A model generated the notes under the pieces. The model worked only from the letters and a program-made list of their open reading frames with translations. It did not search any database and was not told the DNA's origin. The translations under genes were made by a program, and so were the position numbers. Positions 1 through 5,405 of a stretch of 6,147 nucleotides of DNA are shown piece by piece. Origin of the DNA: Candidatus Sericytochromatia bacterium (GTDB lineage Bacteria; Cyanobacteriota; Sericytochromatia; JACMPN01); assembly GCA_014377495.1 (NCBI GenBank), contig JACMPN010000513.1, positions 1 through 6,147 of the forward strand. The letters run 5' to 3'. How positions within the stretch are numbered: the first letter of the stretch is position 1; each line of letters starts with the position of its first letter.

Positions 1-3000
1 ACGTTCAGCACTCGGCCGCCGGGCGCCATGACCCGGCGCAGAAGGATTTCCTCATTGCCGTGGCCGGCCATCTCGTGGGTGGCGAGGGCGACGTAAAAGT
101 TGTCGTCCTGGCCCAGATCCATCGACTTGCTCAGCATGAAGTTGTACCACTGGGTCGGGTCGAACCCCTGGGTCATACCGCTGTCCTTTTCCAAGGCCTG
201 CAAAGCCGCCATCGTCGTTTTGCCGAACCGGCCGTCTTCCTGCAACGGTACGGGCGCCGATTGCAGGGCCTTGATGCTGGTCTCCAGCGCCCTATTGCCG
301 CCCGCCTCGACGAGCTCGGGGCGGAGTTGCGCCCCGACGAACGCCAGCATCTGGGTCCGGGCATCGAGGCCGTCGATCGCCATCTGACGCGCCCTGTCGC
401 TGGAAAATCCATGGGTGCGGGGCGGCATGTGGACGTGGGCGCCGTCCATGATGTTGACGGCGGCGAAACGCACCCCCTCGTCTCGCCAGCTTTCGGCCAA
501 CTGCAGCAGGTAAAACACCCGAGCTGCCGGCATGCTGGTGTCCGGGAATCCCGCCTCGAAGGCCCCGATGCGGCGCGCCTCGGCAGCCGTCAGGGTGATC
601 ATCCGATCGGGTCCATCGGTCGGGGCCTTGTCCAGGTGACACCTCCGGCGCATCGCATCGAGGGCCTGGCTGTGGTCGTCGACCCGCTTGAGGAATTCGG
701 CGGCGGAGAGCGTGATCGTGTCGCCTGGCGACCGTCCGGGCATGCCGATGTTTTTGGCCACAGCGGCCGTCAGGGTCACGGTGATCGCCTGACTGCCCTG
801 CAGGTGCAGATTCAGCTTCAGAAATGCCAGGATGGCCAACGGGCCCCGGCCGCCGCCGGCATCCCGCAACAACAACGGCAGGTAGCCGCCTTTGGGGACG
901 ATCACCGTCGCCATTTCCCGCCGGGAACTACCGTCCGCATTGCCCAACCAGGACTCCGGGGAACACTCCGGGGCCAGCCCCTGCAGGTCGTCACCGAGGA
1001 AATCGCGAATCTGACGGGCCTCCGGCCCGTTGGGGCTGACCGTGCCCAGGTAGTCCTTCAGCCGGTGGTTCGCCTGAGCCCGCACCGTGTCGCTGACGGC
1101 GGAATCCCCCGCCAGACGGGCCGTCTGGTGCAGGGCCCAGAGTCGGGTGACGGCATCGGTGCGCAGGCCGGAGTTGGTCATCAGCAGACGTTCGGCAAAG
1201 CGCTGCTCACTGTCCGGTGGCGTGCGTTGAGCCGTTTTTTTGACGTGCAGGGCCAGCGCCCGGTGGACGGGCTGTTGGACACTGAGGATCCGGCTGAACT
1301 GCTGGGCCTGCAGGTAGGTCTGCAGCATGCCGGCCATGCTGCGGGCATCGACGTTGCCCGTACCGAGGAAATGCTGGCCTGTGCTGATCTCGCCCCAAAG
1401 CTTTTGCCAGGCGTCTTTGACTTCCTTGGACGCCCTGGGTGTGGCGTTCAGGGCCGAAAAGACCATCGTCGGCGGCTTGCCCGGGACGGCGTCGAAATGA
1501 CCGTAGCGCATGCCGCTGATGTCTTTGTCGAACAACGCCGCATCGGGAATGGCCGGGGGTTCTTCCAAGGCGAAGTGGAGGTTGGCCCAGCCGTCGGCAT
1601 GGCCGTCGTGCAAGCCTTTGAGGACTACGGTGGCGATGGCGGCGATCTGTTGTGGCTGCCACTGGTGGCCCTTGGCATCGGCCTCGCCGACTGCCGGCCG
1701 GAACGTATGGACATCGGTCAGTTGCAAACGTTCGGCGACTAATGCGGCCAACCCCTGGCTGACGGCCAGGGAGACGGCAGTCGAGTCTGTCAGTTGGCCG
1801 CCAGCCCCACCGGTCGCCATGGCCACGAGTTCGGACGCGGTGAGCAGGCCTTGGCGCAACAGGTCTTTGACGACGGGCCGGGTGACGACGTCCAGTTTTT
1901 CAATCAGCTGGTCGGCCAGAGCCTGTTCGCTGATCAGTCCGGCCAGATTGGCCAGGGCCCGTTGTTTGGCCGAATCGCTGAGGGGTGAGGGTGGGCCGGC
2001 AGCGATCCCGGCCGGCGTTGCAGGCACTTGGCGCAGGAACGTGGCCATGACGACGACGCTGCTGCGTGGGGGAGAGAGCGGGGCTTTCGTTTCGGCCGTA
2101 CGGGGCACGCCCAGCAACCGAAAGGCCTGATTCCGCTGCGGACCGGGGAGGCGGGCGACCACCTCGCGCGTGACCTCCGCCAGATTGCGCTGCACGACGG
2201 CGTCCAGCCGTGCCACTGACTGCAGGGAAATCCCCGTCGTCAGGACCGCCAGGCGCACGGCCGGATCCAGTCCGGAGACCGCCGGGCGCATCTGCAACGG
2301 CAAGGTCGCGCTCAAAACCTGCAGGACAGCGTCGGTGACGGGCCCGCTCAGGGTCGCCGCCGACGGTTCCGTCCCTACCGGCAGCATTAACGTTTGGCTG
2401 AGGGCGGCAATCGTCATCGCCGCAGGCATCTGGAATAAAGCGGCGTGGACCCCCTCCGGCAGCCCCGGCGGGATCAGGTGGAGGCTCTGGCGGTCGAGGC
2501 CGCACTGGGCGTGCAGTTCCTTGATCAGGTTTTCAGCGATCCGGTCCGCCGGATAGGTCTCGCTGTAGTCGCCCGTCAGCAGGTCGCCGTGCATGTCATT
2601 GGTGAGGGCGCGGTCCTGCAGGGAGGCGGGCAGTCGGGACAGTAGCGTCCGCAACTCCGGGGTGAGACGGGCCAGGACCGTCTGTTTCAGGGTGTCGTCG
2701 GCACGCTGGACACCGCGCTCCAGCCGGACGAGATAAGGGCCAGCCTGAATGCTGCTCAGCGGCTTGTTGAGCTGGGCGAGGGTGTCCACGAGGACCCGGA
2801 TGCTGTCGGCTGCCGGCATGTGGGTCAGCCGGTCAAGCGTCGCCGGGCTGAGGCTGCCGGACGGTAGGAGGGTGCTGATCCGTTCGATGAGGCAATTGGC
2901 GACATCGGCCAGTAGCGGCACGGCCTCGGCATGGGGGCGATCGAGAATGGCCTGGCGGATCACCGGCGGCAGGGGCGCCATGAGCGTGGCCAGACGTTCC

Positions 3001-3329
3001 AACTGGGCCGGGTCCTGCCGGGACTGCCCGATCGTCGGCCCGCCGGCGGGCAGGTGATCCGGAAAGGTCTGGGCCCCGGGATCACGGATCGGCGTGGCGC
3101 TGGTCAGGATCAGGCCCGTCCGGGTGTCGGTGCCCAAATGGTCTGTCGGGCTGATCGGGGCCGTGCCGCTGGATTTGCCGGAGCGGCGGGGCGTCGCTGC
3201 GGGGTCCAGGACCTCCGGCAATAGGGCCATGGACGGCGGGATCGGGCCGGTGTGGAACCGGGCCTGCCGGTCGTCACCGAGCAGCCACGTGGCGCATAGG
3301 TCATTTTCACAGTGAAAATGCCTCGGCAT
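1..3329 (-). CDS. Very large uncharacterised protein, C-terminus beyond window
   Basis: I do not recognise the family. Reading the minus strand from ATG at 3329 gives 1109 codons without a stop, so the gene continues past base 1. An in-frame TGA lies 18 nt upstream of that ATG with no other start between, and AGGGGG sits about 5 nt before it, so this start is well supported. No signal peptide or clear membrane segment is visible. Residues about 40-107 are Pro/Thr/Ser-rich and probably disordered. About 108-410 is Leu/Ala-rich and looks helical. A Pro-rich linker spans about 412-450, followed by more helical sequence. Residues about 849-920 hold three short ITL(S/T)AAE-like repeats. Residues 1015-1048 (LQEDGRFGKTTMAALQALEK) resemble a peptidoglycan-binding repeat (DGxFGxxTxxAL). 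HEMAGHG at 1085-1091 resembles the HExxxH zinc motif. A cell-wall or peptidase role is inference only. The open frame is certain; the function is unknown. Confidence 0.88.
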   Translation of the reverse strand, partial: MPRHFHCENDLCATWLLGDDRQARFHTGPIPPSMALLPEVLDPAATPRRSGKSSGTAPISPTDHLGTDTRTGLILTSATPIRDPGAQTFPDHLPAGGPTIGQSRQDPAQLERLATLMAPLPPVIRQAILDRPHAEAVPLLADVANCLIERISTLLPSGSLSPATLDRLTHMPAADSIRVLVDTLAQLNKPLSSIQAGPYLVRLERGVQRADDTLKQTVLARLTPELRTLLSRLPASLQDRALTNDMHGDLLTGDYSETYPADRIAENLIKELHAQCGLDRQSLHLIPPGLPEGVHAALFQMPAAMTIAALSQTLMLPVGTEPSAATLSGPVTDAVLQVLSATLPLQMRPAVSGLDPAVRLAVLTTGISLQSVARLDAVVQRNLAEVTREVVARLPGPQRNQAFRLLGVPRTAETKAPLSPPRSSVVVMATFLRQVPATPAGIAAGPPSPLSDSAKQRALANLAGLISEQALADQLIEKLDVVTRPVVKDLLRQGLLTASELVAMATGGAGGQLTDSTAVSLAVSQGLAALVAERLQLTDVHTFRPAVGEADAKGHQWQPQQIAAIATVVLKGLHDGHADGWANLHFALEEPPAIPDAALFDKDISGMRYGHFDAVPGKPPTMVFSALNATPRASKEVKDAWQKLWGEISTGQHFLGTGNVDARSMAGMLQTYLQAQQFSRILSVQQPVHRALALHVKKTAQRTPPDSEQRFAERLLMTNSGLRTDAVTRLWALHQTARLAGDSAVSDTVRAQANHRLKDYLGTVSPNGPEARQIRDFLGDDLQGLAPECSPESWLGNADGSSRREMATVIVPKGGYLPLLLRDAGGGRGPLAILAFLKLNLHLQGSQAITVTLTAAVAKNIGMPGRSPGDTITLSAAEFLKRVDDHSQALDAMRRRCHLDKAPTDGPDRMITLTAAEARRIGAFEAGFPDTSMPAARVFYLLQLAESWRDEGVRFAAVNIMDGAHVHMPPRTHGFSSDRARQMAIDGLDARTQMLAFVGAQLRPELVEAGGNRALETSIKALQSAPVPLQEDGRFGKTTMAALQALEKDSGMTQGFDPTQWYNFMLSKSMDLGQDDNFYVALATHEMAGHGNEEILLRRVMAPGGRVLN
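60..77 (-). other. HExxxH motif (HEMAGH) in the large protein
   Basis: Codons 1085-1090 read HEMAGH, followed by Gly. Known fact: M49 dipeptidyl peptidases III bind zinc with HELLGH, also followed by Gly, and use a second glutamate motif (EECRAE) further on. Here that downstream part would lie outside the window, so zinc binding cannot be judged. A chance match is possible, because the residues before the motif do not otherwise look like M49. Confidence 0.3.
186..287 (-). other. Peptidoglycan-binding-like segment of the large protein
   Basis: Residues about 1015-1048 contain IKALQ, then LQEDGRFGKTTMAALQAL. This has the spacing of PG_binding_1/3 repeats, which typically read LQ...DGxFGxxTxxALxxFQ. 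Only one copy is seen, and the usual preceding helix is only roughly present. It suggests contact with the cell wall, or descent from an enzyme with such a module, but the protein has no visible export signal. Confidence 0.45.
3302..3320. repeat. 19-bp AT-rich palindrome over codons 4-10 of the large gene
   Basis: CATTTTCAC, a single central base, then GTGAAAATG: a perfect 9-bp inverted repeat. It is AT-rich inside GC-rich coding DNA and lies 41-59 bp downstream of the -10 box centre and just after the start codon. It could be an operator for a dimeric regulator, or fold in the mRNA as a small hairpin that affects initiation. The symmetry is seen directly; the role is inference. Confidence 0.5.
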
Positions 3330-3330
3330 G

Positions 3331-3351
3331 GCGGCCCCCTCGGGTGATCAT
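3331..3351 (-). repeat. Copy 1 of a 20/21-bp near-repeat, at the large gene's ribosome binding site
   Basis: On the minus strand this reads ATGATC, ACCC, GAGGGGGCCGC and lies directly before the large gene's start, supplying its Shine-Dalgarno-like AGGGGG. A near-identical stretch, one base shorter and with one substitution, lies at 3997-4016 between the lipoprotein gene and rpsT. It may be a small local duplication or a shared element. Confidence 0.4.
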
Positions 3352-3360
3352 TGACGCTAA

Positions 3361-3396
3361 TAGCGGGATTATACCCAGCGACCAACCGTTTCTTGA
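3361..3396 (-). promoter_or_regulatory. Probable sigma-70 promoter of the large gene
   Basis: The minus strand carries a consensus TATAAT at 3373-3368. A weak -35 match (TCAAGA, 3396-3391) lies 17 bp upstream. Transcription would begin near 3361, giving a leader of about 31 nt with AGGGGG before the ATG at 3329. The region is clearly more AT-rich than its surroundings. It lies downstream of the rpsT terminator, so the large gene is likely its own transcription unit. Confidence 0.6.
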
Positions 3397-3551
3397 TCTG
3401 ATTAACGAGGTTTTAATGGAGATGGCTGCGGGGCGTGAGCCGCATGGGGTCAGGGTTTCCGTGGTTTGCCCGGATGCGCCGGGCCCTGAAGTCGTGCATC
3501 CCATTGGGGCCGTGCGCGGCGGTGGTCCCGCACCGGGCAGCAAACGGCAAA

Positions 3552-3583
3552 GACCCCGTCCCGCCGGGTGGCGGGACGGGGTC
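3552..3583 (-). terminator. Intrinsic terminator after rpsT
   Basis: A perfect 14-bp stem (GACCCCGTCCCGCC pairing with its reverse complement) closes a 4-nt loop. On the minus strand it is followed by TTT and then a second TTT a few bases later, a short imperfect U-tract. It starts 25 nt after the rpsT stop codon. The strand after the hairpin in the plus direction is not T-rich, so it acts mainly for minus-strand transcripts. It should separate rpsT from the large gene. Confidence 0.8.
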
Positions 3584-3608
3584 GAAACCTCAAGAAGTTG
3601 AGCGCAGC

Positions 3609-3884
3609 TTATTTGGCGACAGCCAAAGTAGCCAACCGCTTGGCGAGCCGGGACTTGCGCCGGGCAATGGTGTTCTTGTGCAGAACGCCCTTGTTTTGTG
3701 CCTTGTCGAGCTGGCTCTGAGCCACCAGGAACTGGGTGCCCGCTTCTTCCGAGTTGCCGCCGCTGATGATTTCCAGGGTTTTGCGGACGGCAGATTTGAT
3801 CCGGGATTTGACGGCGACATTGCGTTGGCGGTTACGCTCCGCAACTTCGACACGCTTGAGGCCCGATTTGATCCGCTTAGCCAT
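3609..3884 (-). CDS. rpsT: 30S ribosomal protein S20
   Basis: The 91-residue product is a typical bacterial S20 (usually about 85-95 residues). It has a strongly basic N-terminus (MAKRIKSGLKR), the helix VEVAERNRQRN, a middle region ending in QSQLDKAQNKG, and the conserved C-terminal block HKNTIARRKSRLAKRL at residues 69-84. S20 binds 16S rRNA early in 30S assembly, mainly its 5' domain and helix 44. The start is the first ATG. AGGAGA at 3902-3897 is 12 nt upstream, rather far, and AAGAG lies closer. The gene appears monocistronic, with a promoter-like -10 upstream and a strong hairpin terminator downstream. S20 limits its own translation in E. coli; the leader here is short and I see no proven equivalent. 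Identification is secure. Confidence 0.97.
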   Translation of the reverse strand: MAKRIKSGLKRVEVAERNRQRNVAVKSRIKSAVRKTLEIISGGNSEEAGTQFLVAQSQLDKAQNKGVLHKNTIARRKSRLAKRLATLAVAK

Positions 3885-3909
3885 GATGGACTCTTATCTC
3901 CTAATGATC

Positions 3910-3922
3910 GGGCAAAACGCCC
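3910..3922 (-). promoter_or_regulatory. Small hairpin in the rpsT leader
   Basis: The minus strand reads GGGC, GTTTT, GCCC: a 4-bp GC stem with a 5-nt loop (plus a possible flanking G-U pair), located between the probable promoter and the ribosome binding site. It is too small to call a regulator or terminator, but it is the only evident structure in the leader. Confidence 0.25.
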
Positions 3923-3942
3923 ATCTCGACATTGGTTGTACC

Positions 3943-3971
3943 AGTATAACCTTAACCTAAACGTAAGGGAA
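3943..3971 (-). promoter_or_regulatory. rpsT: Probable promoter of rpsT
   Basis: TATACT at 3948-3943 on the minus strand is a good -10 box. A weak -35 (TTCCCT, 3971-3966) lies 17 bp upstream. The spacer is AT-rich with short TTAGG/TTAAGG-like steps. Transcription would start near 3936, leaving a leader of about 50 nt. Its position between the lipoprotein gene and rpsT fits a dedicated ribosomal protein promoter. Confidence 0.5.
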
Positions 3972-3996
3972 GTCCCCGCGAGCCATTGATTGCTGC

Positions 3997-4016
3997 GCGG
4001 CCCCCTCAGGGATCAT
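3997..4016 (-). repeat. Copy 2 of the 20/21-bp near-repeat
   Basis: The minus strand reads ATGATC, CCT, GAGGGGGCCGC, matching 3331-3351 with one base missing and one substitution. Here it is followed only by a nine-codon frame (MARGDFPYV), so it is not an obvious gene start. Confidence 0.4.
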
Positions 4017-4020
4017 GCCG

Positions 4021-4045
4021 CCGCCACCAACCAGGCTGGGGGCGG
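4021..4045 (-). terminator. Weak hairpin after the lipoprotein gene
   Basis: CCGCCACC pairs with GGGGGCGG (seven pairs and one mismatch) around a 9-nt loop, about 20 nt after the lipoprotein stop codon. No T-tract follows on the minus strand, so it is at best a weak or Rho-assisted terminator. Confidence 0.3.
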
Positions 4046-4063
4046 TCATCCGGGAAACGTTGT

Positions 4064-5233
4064 TCAGCGGGGCTTGTTGAAGGCCGAGGTCGGTTGGGCA
4101 GTATACGTGCCCGCTTCCCCGTTGGGCAGCAGATTGCCCGGGACGTTCGGCCGGATCGGGGTGTTGCGCTTCAGATAGTCCGGTTGGAGGGACAGGGTGG
4201 AACCGTTGGGCGACAGGATGATCACGCCCTGCAGCATCTGGATGCCGTACTCATTCAGATAGAAGTCGAAGTAGTCGCTGGGATCGGCATCGACGATCTG
4301 CAGGTTCGTGAAAGTGCTGTAGGTGTTCACGAAGCGCACGACCCCGCCAAGGATGTGCATGTAGTTGGGTGCCTGAGGGGCAGCCAGCTTTTCGTCACGC
4401 ACGGCCTGGGGGCCGCCGCCAAAGCTGATCATCAGCTTCATCTGGCTGTCCTTGGGATCCGGGGCGATCTGGACCTGGCTGACCCGGCCGCTGATGGCGG
4501 GCGCCGGCAGCATCTTCGTCGGATCCATGATGATCGTGTTGCCTTCGGTGACGACGCCACGACCTTCACGGATGGTGCACATCGACTCGATGCTGAGACC
4601 GGCGAGTTTCATCAGTGGCAGCGAGGAAAAGCCCATCGCCTTGACCTTATCCGGCGTCAGGAGGATCTTGCCGCTCGCCGTGACGGTGGCCGTGCCTTCC
4701 ATCTCGAAAGGGAAGTCGACGCCCTTGTGCATCGTGCCCTTCATGTTCATCCGGCCGTTCGTCAGGGTCGCCGTCAGGTTCTTCATCGGCGGGTCGGGAT
4801 AATTGAGCACATAGTTGTTCATCAGGCTGGCGACGTTGTCGGCATCCAGGGCGAACATCCCGTTGGCGATCATCAGCGAAAAGCTGCTGGGATCGTCCAT
4901 GACGACCGGGGCCCCGGGCTGGCCGGGGATCATCACGGCTTCCATCCCGGGGACGTCGATAAAGAGCTTGGGACCGACCCGGTAGCGGACTCCCTTCATG
5001 ACCATGCGGGAAGGACCGTTCGGGCCGTGATCGACGGCGCCGGGCAGCCCATTGTAACCGCCGGTGCTCATGGGGACCTGAGGCTGCTGCTGCTGTTGCT
5101 GCTGGCCGACCACCATGGGCGGGGTACCCGCCATGTTGGCATTGCCACAACCGGCCAGCAGCGTCGTGGCCGTCAGGGCCGTGACGCCGACTTTGAGCCG
5201 GCTGAACCACGTCGTTGGTGACGTCGTCTTCAT
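4064..5233 (-). CDS. Secreted lipoprotein with Gln-rich linker, function unknown
   Basis: The product has a classic lipoprotein signal: basic n-region (K5, R15, K17), hydrophobic core and lipobox LAGC with the lipidated Cys at residue 32 (numbered from the longer start at 5242). I prefer ATG 5233 (389 aa) because GGGAG lies 9 nt before it but directly abuts the ATG at 5242 (392 aa). After the Cys come a linker with seven Gln (47-53) and a Gly/Pro-rich stretch to about residue 80. The body (about 115-260) alternates short beta-like segments with NLTATLTNGRMNMKGTMHKG and a VPFE-like FPFEMEGTATVTASGKI, then PTKMLPAPAISGRV. This recalls lipid-binding LmeA/DUF2993-type folds, but that is a guess. 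Residues about 295-350 form a second part. It is probably anchored at the periplasmic or outer face of the envelope. It is transcribed divergently from the reductase gene. Confidence 0.85.
   Translation of the reverse strand: MKTTSPTTWFSRLKVGVTALTATTLLAGCGNANMAGTPPMVVGQQQQQQQPQVPMSTGGYNGLPGAVDHGPNGPSRMVMKGVRYRVGPKLFIDVPGMEAVMIPGQPGAPVVMDDPSSFSLMIANGMFALDADNVASLMNNYVLNYPDPPMKNLTATLTNGRMNMKGTMHKGVDFPFEMEGTATVTASGKILLTPDKVKAMGFSSLPLMKLAGLSIESMCTIREGRGVVTEGNTIIMDPTKMLPAPAISGRVSQVQIAPDPKDSQMKLMISFGGGPQAVRDEKLAAPQAPNYMHILGGVVRFVNTYSTFTNLQIVDADPSDYFDFYLNEYGIQMLQGVIILSPNGSTLSLQPDYLKRNTPIRPNVPGNLLPNGEAGTYTAQPTSAFNKPR
5084..5104 (-). repeat. Polyglutamine codon tract in the lipoprotein
   Basis: Seven consecutive Gln codons (six CAG, one CAA) encode residues 47-53 in the linker after the lipidated Cys. 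Trinucleotide tracts like this can change length by slippage while keeping the frame. The tract probably serves as a flexible tether between membrane anchor and folded body. Confidence 0.8.
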
Positions 5234-5242
5234 ATTCCCCAT

Positions 5243-5405
5243 CTCCCTCTCGCGCTCCCCGTGGCGCTTTCCAGTTTTGTAGCCGGTTCCCCTGTTCGAC
5301 TTGTGTTAATTACCGAAACCTTGGCCAGGCATTGCCCGAATTTTAACCTGTAGCGGGCGAGGTGTGGGCGGGGCTGTTAGACTGCGGCTGGAGCTTAAGT
5401 GAGTA
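5243..5405. promoter_or_regulatory. Divergent intergenic region between lipoprotein and reductase genes
   Basis: Both genes should be started from here. There is an AT-rich island (GTTAATTAC) near 5303-5312 and a second one (AATTTTAA) near 5339-5346, but I find no -10/-35 pair convincing enough to place on either strand. For the reductase, GGAG at 5390-5393 is 12 nt before the ATG, a weak ribosome binding site. No gene is visible in this stretch. Confidence 0.4.

Noticed and set aside
371..497. Possible M15/LAS peptidase site in the large protein (HVHMPPRTHGFSSD).
   Set aside because: The order and spacing of His and Asp do not fit HxxxxxxD followed later by HxH.
60..1742. Plus-strand open frame of 560 codons.
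   Set aside because: It is antisense to the continuous minus-strand frame that has start, ribosome binding site and promoter. Its translation is rich in Arg, Gly, His and Gln with no motif, typical of a GC-rich shadow frame.
3307..3543. Minus-strand frame of 78 codons between rpsT and the large gene.
   Set aside because: It overlaps the promoter and the start of the large gene, has no ribosome binding site that I can see, and is Pro/Gly/Thr-rich.
3435..3989. Plus-strand frame of 184 codons across rpsT and its flanks.
   Set aside because: It covers the terminator, all of rpsT antisense and the rpsT promoter, and its product resembles nothing.
3986..5221. Plus-strand open frame of 411 codons opposite the lipoprotein gene.
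   Set aside because: His/Arg/Gly-rich antisense translation without motifs; the minus-strand frame has a lipobox and ribosome binding site.
5300..5315. TAATTA as a -10 box for either divergent gene.
   Set aside because: No acceptable -35 at 16-18 bp on either strand.
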